From positions 1-13,180 of the forward strand of contig JACCXW010000280.1 of NCBI GenBank assembly GCA_013696785.1: a stretch of 13,180 nt of DNA, in the 5' to 3' direction. A program made the translations under genes and the position numbers. Under the pieces are notes generated by a model. That model worked only from the letters and a program-made list of their open reading frames with translations. It had not been told where the DNA came from and made no database searches. The stretch is from Geodermatophilaceae bacterium. Its GTDB lineage: Bacteria > Actinomycetota > Actinomycetes > Mycobacteriales > Geodermatophilaceae. Positions 1 through 6,732 of this stretch are shown here, piece by piece; within the stretch, counting starts at the first letter, position 1, and every line of letters starts with the position of its first letter.

Positions 1-1031
1 CCTTGCCGAACGCGGAGACGGTCCGCCTCTACGACCGGGTGCTGGCCTCGATCAGCGCGGCCGGAGCGAGGATCGTGCTCATCTCAGGTAACCACGACTC
101 CGCCGCGCGGCTCGGCAGCATCCGGCAATTCGCCGCGGCCGGCGGGCTGCACTTGCACACCGCTGTGGAGTCCTGTGCGGAGCCGACCGTGCTGGCCGAC
201 GAGCACGGCGACGTGGCCTTCTACGGGTTGCCTTATCTGGAGCCCGAGACCGCGCGGCTGCCGCTCGGTGTCGCCGCCGGCGGCGGGCACGCCGGCGTTC
301 TCGGGGCCGCCATGGAGGCCGTACGCCGGGAGCTGGCCACCCGGGCGACGGGGACCCGGTCGGTGGTGCTGGCGCATGCCTTCGTCCTGGCCGGCTCGGT
401 GCGAGTGGAGGACGCGGTGACCTCGGACAGCGAACGGTCGCTGTCCGTCGGGGGAGTACAGACCGCCCCCCCGGAACTCTTCGACGGCGTGGACTACGTC
501 GCGCTCGGCCATCTGCACGGCTGCCAGCAGCCTGACGCCGCGCGGACGTGGTTGCGGTATTCCGGCAGCCCGCTGGCGTACTCCTTCTCCGAGGTGCGCC
601 AGCGCAAGTCCGTGTTGCTCGCCGATCTGGACGCGCGTGGCCTGGCTTCGGTGACGCGGGTGGAGCTGCCGGTTCCGAGGCGGCTCGCGGTGCTGACCGG
701 CGCCCTCGACGACCTGCTGGGTGCGGCGGCGTACGAAACACACGCGTTGGACTACGTCCAGGTGGTGCTCACCGATCGGGTGCGGCCGCTTGACCCGATG
801 CGGCGGCTGCAGACCCGCTTTCCGTTCGCCGTCGCCGTGGAGTGGCGCCCGGAGGGTGGCCCGCCGGTCCTAGCATTGGATCCGACCAACCGTCGACCAG
901 ACCGCGACGACCTGTCGACAGCGGCTGATTTCGTCCAGTGGGTGCGCAACTCACGGCCGACGACGGTCGAGAGTGCGCTGCTGTCGCAGGCGTTCACGGC
1001 CACCCGCGTCCGGCAGGAGCGGGCCGGATGA
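1..1031 (+). CDS. sbcD: SbcD, nuclease subunit of the SbcCD DNA-end processing complex (5' partial)
   Basis: This is the Mre11-type metallophosphoesterase that, with SbcC, forms the SbcCD nuclease. SbcCD cuts DNA hairpins and processes double-strand ends in the cytoplasm. The reading frame is open to the left edge, so the true start and the first metal-binding motifs (DxH and GDxxD, roughly the first 50-60 residues) lie outside the window. Visible motifs are GNHDS at 87-101, a later His in LAHAF near 369-383, and GHLHG at 507-521; these supply the remaining metal ligands of the family. The C-terminal part carries the capping region (YSGSPLAYSFSE). The last codons overlap the sbcC start by four bases (ATGA, 1028-1031), so the two are surely co-transcribed and probably translationally coupled. 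Identity comes from motifs plus the sbcC neighbour. The frame is intact with no sign of decay. Confidence 0.96.
   Translation, partial: LPNAETVRLYDRVLASISAAGARIVLISGNHDSAARLGSIRQFAAAGGLHLHTAVESCAEPTVLADEHGDVAFYGLPYLEPETARLPLGVAAGGGHAGVLGAAMEAVRRELATRATGTRSVVLAHAFVLAGSVRVEDAVTSDSERSLSVGGVQTAPPELFDGVDYVALGHLHGCQQPDAARTWLRYSGSPLAYSFSEVRQRKSVLLADLDARGLASVTRVELPVPRRLAVLTGALDDLLGAAAYETHALDYVQVVLTDRVRPLDPMRRLQTRFPFAVAVEWRPEGGPPVLALDPTNRRPDRDDLSTAADFVQWVRNSRPTTVESALLSQAFTATRVRQERAG
1015..1019 (+). promoter_or_regulatory. Ribosome binding site of sbcC
   Basis: AGGAG lies 8 bases before the ATG at 1028. It favours 1028 over the in-frame upstream GTG at 938, which would add 30 residues overlapping sbcD that do not resemble an SbcC N-terminus. 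The protein from 1028 begins MRLHRLEVTALGPF, as expected for the family. Confidence 0.75.
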
Positions 1032-4000
1032 GGTTGCACCGGCTCGAGGTGACCGCGCTCGGGCCGTTCGCCGGGACCGAGTCGGTCGATCTGGACCGGC
1101 TCGGCGCCGACGGGCTGTTCCTGCTGCACGGTGAGACCGGTGCGGGCAAGACATCGGTGCTCGACGCGATCGCCTACGCGTTGTTCGGCCGGGTGCCCGG
1201 TTCGCGCCAGCAGGCCGGCCGATTGCGCTGCGACCAGGCCGGCCCCGATGTGGCCCCGTCGGTGCGACTCGAACTGACGCTCGCCGGGCGCCGGCTGCGG
1301 GTCCGTCGCTCACCGGAGTGGCGGCGACCGAAGCGACGCGGCGTCGGTACGACGCGCCAGCCTGCCTCGGCCGTCCTGCACGAGTTGCGCGACGGCGCCT
1401 GGATTGGGCTTTCGACCAGGATCGACGAGGTCTCCCAGCAGCTGCTCGACTGGATCGGAATGAGCGCGGAGCAGTTCTTCCAGGTCGTGCTCCTGCCGCA
1501 AGGAGATTTCGCCAGGTTCCTGCGCGCGGAGTCCTCAGAACGCGAGGCGCTGCTGGAGCGACTGTTCGGGACCCGTCGCTTCGCCGAAGTCCAGGACTGG
1601 CTCGCCGACCGGCGCGGCAACGCCAAGCTGGTGCTGGAGAAGGCCGAGAGCGAGCTGCACATCTGGCTGCAGCGACTCTGTCAGGAACTCGGTGTCGAGC
1701 GCTCGGAGGTGCCGAGCGTCGCTGACGCGAGCGCGGCCTGGCGGGCCGAGCAGGTCCGCGTCACCGAGCAGGCGGTGGCCGTCGCCGAGAACGGGATCGT
1801 CGAGCGCGCCAGGGTGATGGCCGCGGCCAGGGCGGCGGCCGAGGACACCAGGACCCGCCGACGACTGCAGGAGCGGCGGATGCTGGCCGAGCGCGAGCTG
1901 GCCGGAGTGACGGCGGGCCGCGCGGAGTACGAGCGAGTGCGGGATCGGGACGCGGCGGCGCGTCGGGCCGCGGTGATGCCACCACTGCTCGCGGCGCTTG
2001 ATGCCGCGCAGCGAGAGCGGCTTGCCTGCGAATCCGCCGTCGAGCGGCGGCTGCGTTCGGTGGCGGTGCTCATCCGCGGACTCGACCTGCGTCCCGGCCA
2101 TGATGCCGGGGCGAAGGGTGTGGCCGACCTCGACATCGGCGACGCCGACGGCTTGACGTTGCTGGAACGGCGGCTGCGGGCCGAATGCGCGCGACTGGCC
2201 GGCCTCGCCGAGCAAGCCGCCGAGCGGGACGACGGGCTGGCCGAACTCACGGCCATCGAGGTCACCGTGGCCGACATCGAGGTCACCGCGGACGCGCTGC
2301 TCCAACGACACGATGCGCTCCCGTTGCAGATCGCCGATGCGGCGCGGCGGGAGGCCGCAGCGAGCGCTGCGGCTGCAGTCCTTCCCGGGCTGCGGGCGGC
2401 AACTGGGCGATCCGAACTGGCCGTCCAGTCCGCCGCCGCCGAGGTGGCGATCCTGGCCACGTTGGTCGCGGCCGAGGACCGGCTGCGGGCTGCGGTGGAC
2501 CGCCACCAAGCCAGCACAACCCAGGTACTTCAGCTGCGCGAGCGACGGCTGTACGGGATGGCGGCCGAACTCGCCGGGGCGCTGGCCGAGGGAGAGGCGT
2601 GTCCCGTCTGTGGCAGCTGCGAGCACCCGGCACCGGCCGACCGCGCGGCCGCGGCGGTGACCGACGCCGCGGAGACGGCCGCCCCCGAGGCCCAGGCGCA
2701 CTCCGCGACGGCGCGAGTCGCCGTGGAGGAGGAAGTCCAGCTCGCCCTGACGACGCTGGCCGGGCACCGCGGCCGAAGTGGCGGGCGCGGCGTCGCGGCG
2801 CTCACCGCCGAGCGGGACAGGCTGCGTCGCGAGCTGGCCGAAGCGCAGGACGCGGCCGAGGACCTGTCCGCGCGAGCGGCGGCAACGGTTTGCCACCAGC
2901 AGGAGCGGGAGTCCCTGGGCGCCCTGCTGGCGGAGGCGCAGAGCACCAAGGCGGAACGGCTGGGTCGGGCAGCGGAGCTGCGAGCGGCGATCGCGAAAAT
3001 CGATCGCCGGCTGGACGCCGCCCGCGGCCAGGACCCGTCGCTGCCCGCGCGGATTGCTCGACTCGGCGCTGCGGCCGATGACATCGCCGACTTGCACGCG
3101 GCCCTGCAGGCGGATTCCGCCGCCCGCTCCACGCTTGCCAAGGCCGTGGCGGCGGCAGACAAGCACGCAACACGGGCCGGCTTCGCAACCGTCGCCGAGG
3201 CCGCGAAAGCGGTGGGCAGCTCGGAGGAACTGGCGCTGTGGCAGCAGCTGGTCGACGGCTACGAGCGGCGGGCCGCAGCCCTGGGCCAGCTTCTGGCCGA
3301 ACCGGGGTTGGACGACCCCGACGTCATCGCCTCGGCCCGGTCCGCACAGATCGACCTGGTGCCGACTGTCGAGGCGCAACTCGCCGCCGAGACCGCGCAC
3401 AGCGACGCCGTCGCCGTCCTGACGGGCCTCCGCCGGCGAGCTGTCGAGGTGCGCCGACTGACCGAGCGGTTGGCCGAGGCGGAGCAGGCGGCCGCGCCAG
3501 CCCGCACCGAGTACGCCGACGTCCGAGCCCTCGCCGATCTCGTCGCCGGACTAGGGCAGAACACCAGGCACATGACGCTGCGCGCCTACGTTCTCGCGGC
3601 CCGGCTCGCCGAGGTGGCCGACTCGGCCAGCCGACGGCTGAAGCAGATGTCCGGCGATCGCTACACGTTCCAGCACACCGACGTGGCCGATTCTTCGAGG
3701 GTGCGGGCCGGCCTGGGGCTCGTCGTCGTGGACGACTACTCGGGGTTGGCGCGCTCGACCAAGACGCTGTCCGGCGGCGAGAGCTTCCTTGCCTCATTGG
3801 CGCTCGCCCTGGGCCTTGCCGATGTCGTCACCGCCGAAGCCGGCGGCGTACAGCTAGAGACACTGTTCATCGACGAGGGCTTCGGCAGCCTCGACGCCGA
3901 GACGCTGGACCAGGTCATGTCCACATTGGACGAACTGCGCGCCGGCGGCCGCGTCGTCGGCGTCGTCAGCCACGTGGAGGAGATGCGTGCACGCATCCCG

Positions 4001-4060
4001 AGCCGGCTGCTCGTGCACAAACGACGGGAGGGTTCCACCCTGGAGCAGATCTCGGCCTGA
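1028..4060 (+). CDS. sbcC: SbcC, SMC-like ATPase subunit of SbcCD nuclease
   Basis: This Rad50-type ATPase partners with SbcD. ATP-driven dimerisation of the head and a long zinc-linked coiled coil let it bind and open DNA ends. The protein is 1010 residues, normal for actinobacterial SbcC. Walker A (GETGAGKT) is at residues 35-42. The family block QGDFARFL follows within the first 170 residues. A long Ala/Glu/Arg/Leu-rich region on both sides of the middle is the coiled coil. The zinc hook CPVC is at residues 525-528, followed by the usual GSCEHP. The ABC signature LSGGES is at 914-919, and Walker B with the D-loop (FIDEGFGSLD) is at 947-956. All expected elements are present and in order. 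The start overlaps the sbcD stop (ATGA). The gene ends 7 bases from the stop of the convergent MaoC-like gene. Confidence 0.97.
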   Translation: MRLHRLEVTALGPFAGTESVDLDRLGADGLFLLHGETGAGKTSVLDAIAYALFGRVPGSRQQAGRLRCDQAGPDVAPSVRLELTLAGRRLRVRRSPEWRRPKRRGVGTTRQPASAVLHELRDGAWIGLSTRIDEVSQQLLDWIGMSAEQFFQVVLLPQGDFARFLRAESSEREALLERLFGTRRFAEVQDWLADRRGNAKLVLEKAESELHIWLQRLCQELGVERSEVPSVADASAAWRAEQVRVTEQAVAVAENGIVERARVMAAARAAAEDTRTRRRLQERRMLAERELAGVTAGRAEYERVRDRDAAARRAAVMPPLLAALDAAQRERLACESAVERRLRSVAVLIRGLDLRPGHDAGAKGVADLDIGDADGLTLLERRLRAECARLAGLAEQAAERDDGLAELTAIEVTVADIEVTADALLQRHDALPLQIADAARREAAASAAAAVLPGLRAATGRSELAVQSAAAEVAILATLVAAEDRLRAAVDRHQASTTQVLQLRERRLYGMAAELAGALAEGEACPVCGSCEHPAPADRAAAAVTDAAETAAPEAQAHSATARVAVEEEVQLALTTLAGHRGRSGGRGVAALTAERDRLRRELAEAQDAAEDLSARAAATVCHQQERESLGALLAEAQSTKAERLGRAAELRAAIAKIDRRLDAARGQDPSLPARIARLGAAADDIADLHAALQADSAARSTLAKAVAAADKHATRAGFATVAEAAKAVGSSEELALWQQLVDGYERRAAALGQLLAEPGLDDPDVIASARSAQIDLVPTVEAQLAAETAHSDAVAVLTGLRRRAVEVRRLTERLAEAEQAAAPARTEYADVRALADLVAGLGQNTRHMTLRAYVLAARLAEVADSASRRLKQMSGDRYTFQHTDVADSSRVRAGLGLVVVDDYSGLARSTKTLSGGESFLASLALALGLADVVTAEAGGVQLETLFIDEGFGSLDAETLDQVMSTLDELRAGGRVVGVVSHVEEMRARIPSRLLVHKRREGSTLEQISA
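2252..2293 (+). repeat. Tandem 21-base duplication in the sbcC coiled coil
   Basis: Two adjacent 21-base units (2252-2272 and 2273-2293) match at 18 of 21 positions, with a shared 13-base core ATCGAGGTCACCG. They encode AIEVTVA and DIEVTAD (residues 409-422). The unit is exactly seven codons, so the duplication keeps the heptad register of the coiled coil. It may be a recent small duplication or simply repeated heptad sequence. Confidence 0.6.
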
Positions 4061-4067
4061 GCGCCAG

Positions 4068-4523
4068 TCAGTGTGGCCGGCGGTGGAACCAGCCGCGGCC
4101 CTGCATCCGCAGTACCACCTGGTCGGGCTTCGGGTCGACGCGGATCATCTCCCAGCGCAGTACCGCCGTACCCAGATCCGGCCCGCGCGAGGATTCCAGG
4201 GCGTCGATGACGGTGAGCACGCCGCGCAACGTGTCGCCGGCGCGGACCGCGGCCAGCCACCGCAACTCCTCCAGTCCTGGTGACGTGTCCGCGGCGGCCT
4301 GCGACAACACCTCGTCGACGTAGATCCGCATGCAGAGGCTGGCGGTGAACCAGCCGCTGGCGATGAGCCCGCCCCAACTGGAGGTCTCGGCGCGCTCACG
4401 GTCGACGTGATACCACTGCGGATCGAAGCGACCCGCGAACTCGAGCATCTCCGCCTCGTCGATGCGCACCATCCCCAGGTCGAAGCTGCGACCCGGGGTC
4501 AGATCCTCGAAATAGATCGTCAC
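4068..4523 (-). CDS. MaoC-like hotdog-fold protein (putative enoyl-CoA hydratase/dehydratase)
   Basis: A 151-residue protein starts at GTG 4523-4521. It has the single hotdog fold expected of MaoC/R-hydratase proteins, which hydrate enoyl-CoA or act on related acyl thioesters in the cytoplasm. The N-terminus YFEDLTPGRSF is typical of the family. The hydratase motif is present in altered form: FAGRFDPQWYHVD carries the candidate catalytic Asp34 and His39, but the usual NPxH is QWYH. The downstream IAHG is IASG, so activity is plausible but the substrate is unknown. The C-terminal VRAGDTLRGVLTVID also fits the fold. The start overlaps the stop of the GtrA-like gene by 4 bases (GTGA) and has no clear Shine-Dalgarno sequence, so translation is probably coupled. 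It converges with sbcC. Confidence 0.88.
   Translation of the reverse strand: MTIYFEDLTPGRSFDLGMVRIDEAEMLEFAGRFDPQWYHVDRERAETSSWGGLIASGWFTASLCMRIYVDEVLSQAAADTSPGLEELRWLAAVRAGDTLRGVLTVIDALESSRGPDLGTAVLRWEMIRVDPKPDQVVLRMQGRGWFHRRPH
4075..4100. terminator. Possible hairpin at the sbcC / MaoC convergent ends
   Basis: GGCCG (4075-4079) pairs with CGGCC (4096-4100). After one bulged base, CGG (4081-4083) pairs with CCG (4093-4095), giving eight pairs and a 9-base loop. It begins 14 bases after the sbcC stop, inside the 3' end of the MaoC-like gene. There is no T tract, and chance hairpins are common at this GC content, so this is a weak call. Confidence 0.2.
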
Positions 4524-4996
4524 GCGCGGACGAGCTGCGACCCGTCGGGCGTGATGACGGCCTGGAAGACCCAGCGCTTGTACGACCAGAACCGGAACAT
4601 CGAGCCCAGAGTGATGCCGAGCAGGTTCGCCAGGTTCAATGCGAGCAGATCGGTGCGGTTCAGTCCGTAGCGCACTCCGGCGATGATGATCAGTCCGGCG
4701 ACCAGCGCGACCGCGTTGAAGAAGAAGAAGAGCAGGTACTCCCGGCGGAATCCGCTCCGGGCCCGATGCGAGAACGACCAGTGCCGGTGCATGAAGTATG
4801 CCGAGGTGGCGGAGATGACCCCCGCGATCACCTTGCTGGTCAGGACTCCCACGTCGAGGACTTGCGAGCACAGGTTGAAGATGGCGATGTCAAGGCCGAG
4901 ATTGACGAATCCAACGGCGCCGAAGAGCGAGACTTCGCGCAAGAGGATGCGCCAGGTCGCGCGCAACTCCGCCCGCAACCCCCGCACCCTCGACAT
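4520..4996 (-). CDS. GtrA-family four-helix membrane protein
   Basis: This 158-residue protein belongs to the GtrA family. These small membrane proteins are thought to flip or hold polyprenyl-linked sugars for cell-surface glycan synthesis. Four hydrophobic segments are visible at about residues 23-45, 53-70, 87-107 and 118-137. The basic-aromatic motifs typical of the family follow helices 2 and 4: HRHWSF at 70-75 and FRFWSYKRWVF at 134-144. The position divergent from purK matches what I recall for Rv3277 beside purK in Mycobacterium tuberculosis. The ATG at 4996 lies 7 bases after a TAAACT hexamer and lacks a Shine-Dalgarno sequence, so a leaderless mRNA is likely. The stop overlaps the start of the MaoC-like gene. 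No glycosyltransferase partner lies in the window, so the sugar substrate is unknown. Confidence 0.9.
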   Translation of the reverse strand: MSRVRGLRAELRATWRILLREVSLFGAVGFVNLGLDIAIFNLCSQVLDVGVLTSKVIAGVISATSAYFMHRHWSFSHRARSGFRREYLLFFFFNAVALVAGLIIIAGVRYGLNRTDLLALNLANLLGITLGSMFRFWSYKRWVFQAVITPDGSQLVRA

Positions 4997-5003
4997 GACG
5001 ACC

Positions 5004-5009
5004 AGTTTA
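5004..5009 (-). promoter_or_regulatory. Putative -10 element (TAAACT) of the GtrA-like gene, leaderless start
   Basis: Read on the minus strand, TAAACT fits TANNNT and ends 7 bases before the ATG at 4996. Transcription would therefore begin at or next to the start codon. No convincing -35 hexamer is visible, which is common for actinobacterial promoters. Confidence 0.55.
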
Positions 5010-5069
5010 CGGCGCCAGCCGGATTACGGCATGCGTTCCGACGACTACTTTGCGTCAACGGCAGCGTGT

Positions 5070-5091
5070 CGGCCGGTCCGATGTCCGGCCG
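5070..5091. repeat. Inverted repeat CGGCCGG-N8-CCGGCCG next to the purK -10
   Basis: Perfect 7-base arms (5070-5076 and 5085-5091) are separated by 8 bases. The repeat ends one base before the purK -10 hexamer, so it fills the -35/spacer region. That suits a repressor or activator operator, but the arms are pure G/C and could be a chance palindrome. No regulator gene lies nearby. Confidence 0.35.
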
Positions 5092-5092
5092 C

Positions 5093-5098
5093 TAGCCT
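5093..5098 (+). promoter_or_regulatory. Putative -10 element (TAGCCT) of purK, leaderless start
   Basis: TAGCCT fits TANNNT and ends 6 bases before the GTG at 5105, with no Shine-Dalgarno sequence before that GTG. This predicts a leaderless transcript starting at the GTG. No clear -35 is seen; an inverted repeat lies in its place. Confidence 0.55.
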
Positions 5099-5104
5099 CG
5101 CGGT

Positions 5105-6250
5105 GTGGATCCACGCACTGGGCTGCCCGTAGTCGGCATGGTCGGCGCCGGCCAGCTGGCTCGGATGACACACCAGGCGGCGATCGGCCTCGGCCAGACC
5201 CTGCGCATCCTGGCCGCGCAGCGAGGCGATTCGGCTGCGCTCGTCGGTGCCGACGTTGTCCTCGGTGACTACACGTCCTACGAGGACCTGCGGCTCTTCG
5301 CCCGCGGCTGCGACGTCCTGACCTGGGACCACGAGCACGTCTCGGGCGAGCACATCCGCAGGCTCGCCGCGGACGGCGTGACGGCCCTGCCCGGAGCCGA
5401 CGCGCTCATTTTCGCCCAGAACAAGCAGCGGATGCGCGAGCGGGTCGAGGAGCTGGGTTTCGGCGTACCGGACTGGGCCTGTGTGTCCACTGTGGAGGAT
5501 GTCGAGGCGTTTGCGGACAAGCACTCTTGGCCGGTCGTGCTCAAGGTAGTGAGCGGCGGCTACGACGGCCGCGGCGTCTGGGTCATTGCCGATTCCGCGG
5601 CGACTCAATCCGTTGTGGCGCAAGGGAAGCCGCTGCTGGTGGAGCGGTACGCACCCATGACGAGGGAGTTGGCGGCAGTCGTGGCGAGGTCGCCGTACGG
5701 CCAGGTGGCAGTGTGGTCGGTAGTCGAGACGGTTCAGCGCGACGGCATCTGTGTCGAGGTGCTTGCCCCCGCGCCGGGCCTCGACGAAGCCACCGCCCTG
5801 ACGGCGCAGCACATGGCGATCACGCTGGCCGGCGAGCTCGGCGTGGTGGGGGTGCTCGCGGTCGAGCTGTTCGCCACCGCGGACGGGCTGCTCGTGAACG
5901 AGCTCGCCATGCGGCCACACAACTCTGCGCACTGGACGATCGAGGGCAGCCGGACCAGCCAGTTCGAGCAACACCTGCGGGCGGTCCTGGACTACCCGCT
6001 GGGCGAGACCCGCATGACCGCCCCCGCAGTGGCGATGGCCAACGTCCTCGGTGCCACGTCCGGAGGCATCGACGAGCGGCTGCACCACCTGATGGCGCGC
6101 TGGCCGGCGGCCAAGGTGCACCTCTACGGCAAGGAGACCCGGCCGGGTCGAAAGATCGGCCACGTCACGGTGTTGGGTCAGGACATGACCGATGCGCGTG
6201 CTGCGGCCAGCGCCGCCGCGACCTATCTCGCCGGGACGGAGCCGTCATGA
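5105..6250 (+). CDS. purK: PurK, N5-carboxyaminoimidazole ribonucleotide synthase
   Basis: This ATP-grasp enzyme of de novo purine synthesis uses ATP and bicarbonate to turn AIR into N5-CAIR, which PurE then rearranges. It is 381 residues, of normal length. The N-terminal GMVGAGQLARM (residues 11-21) is the family opening motif. LTWDHEHV (72-79) follows. The ATP-binding part shows VVLKVVSGGYDGRG (144-157), with Lys147 the likely ATP-contacting lysine. NELAMRPHNSAHW (265-277) is the active-site signature, and GRKIGHVTVLG lies near the C-terminus. The GTG start gives about ten residues before the conserved core and sits at the expected distance from a TANNNT -10. An internal ATG at codon 12 would cut into the core and is rejected. 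The stop overlaps the purE ATG by four bases. Confidence 0.97.
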   Translation: MDPRTGLPVVGMVGAGQLARMTHQAAIGLGQTLRILAAQRGDSAALVGADVVLGDYTSYEDLRLFARGCDVLTWDHEHVSGEHIRRLAADGVTALPGADALIFAQNKQRMRERVEELGFGVPDWACVSTVEDVEAFADKHSWPVVLKVVSGGYDGRGVWVIADSAATQSVVAQGKPLLVERYAPMTRELAAVVARSPYGQVAVWSVVETVQRDGICVEVLAPAPGLDEATALTAQHMAITLAGELGVVGVLAVELFATADGLLVNELAMRPHNSAHWTIEGSRTSQFEQHLRAVLDYPLGETRMTAPAVAMANVLGATSGGIDERLHHLMARWPAAKVHLYGKETRPGRKIGHVTVLGQDMTDARAAASAAATYLAGTEPS

Positions 6251-6732
6251 GAGTCGGCGTCATCATGGGCAGCGACTCGGACTGGCCGACGATGTCAGCC
6301 GCCGCGGTGGCGCTCGCGGAATTCGACGTCGACTACGAGGTGCGCGTCGTCTCCGCGCACCGGACGCCCCGGGACATGGTTGAGTACGCCGCCACGGCGG
6401 CCGAGCGCGGTCTCGCCGTCATCATCGCGGGCGCGGGTGGCGCGGCGCACCTGCCCGGAATGGTCGCCGCGCTGACCCCGCTGCCGGTCATCGGCGTCCC
6501 CGTACCCCTCGCGCAGCTGTCCGGGCTGGACTCGCTGCTGTCGATCGTGCAGATGCCCGCCGGTGTCCCCGTAGCCACCGTCGCGGTCGGTGGCGCCCGC
6601 AACGCGGGCCTGCTCGCGGTACGAATCCTGGCCGTGGGTGACGCGGACCTGCGCGCGGCGATGGTGCGGTTCCAGGGCCAGCTCGAAGCCGGAGCCCGCG
6701 CGAAGAACGACTCCCTAGACTCGACGTTGTGA
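6247..6732 (+). CDS. purE: PurE, N5-CAIR mutase (class I)
   Basis: PurE moves the carboxyl group of N5-CAIR from nitrogen to carbon to give CAIR in purine synthesis. The 161-residue protein shows GSDSDWPTM (residues 8-16), which binds the substrate phosphate and carboxylate, then SAHRTP (36-41) with the catalytic His38, and AGAGGAAHLPGM (61-72). This is the bacterial class I form. The ATG overlaps the purK stop (ATGA), and a GGACGGAG sequence precedes it. The last ten residues are variable and fall in the stretch that also holds the -10 and start of the next gene. There the codons include CTA, a Leu codon rare in this GC-rich window. The stop overlaps the next start by 4 bases (GTGA). Confidence 0.97.
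   Translation: MRVGVIMGSDSDWPTMSAAAVALAEFDVDYEVRVVSAHRTPRDMVEYAATAAERGLAVIIAGAGGAAHLPGMVAALTPLPVIGVPVPLAQLSGLDSLLSIVQMPAGVPVATVAVGGARNAGLLAVRILAVGDADLRAAMVRFQGQLEAGARAKNDSLDSTL
6716..6721 (+). promoter_or_regulatory. Putative internal leaderless -10 (TAGACT) for the acyl-CoA dehydrogenase
   Basis: TAGACT fits TANNNT, lies inside the last codons of purE, and ends 7 bases before the GTG at 6729. The dehydrogenase has no Shine-Dalgarno sequence. The spacing matches the two other putative leaderless starts in the window. The gene could thus be expressed both from the purK promoter and from its own. Confidence 0.5.

Noticed and set aside
938..1027. Upstream in-frame start for sbcC at 938
   Set aside because: It would overlap sbcD by about 90 bases and add residues unlike any SbcC N-terminus; the ATG at 1028 has a good ribosome binding site and the family opening sequence.
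1535..3400. A 621-codon open frame antisense to sbcC
   Set aside because: Its product is low-complexity Gly/Arg/Gln-rich with no family motifs, and it exactly shadows a well-supported sbcC. Long antisense frames are expected at high GC.
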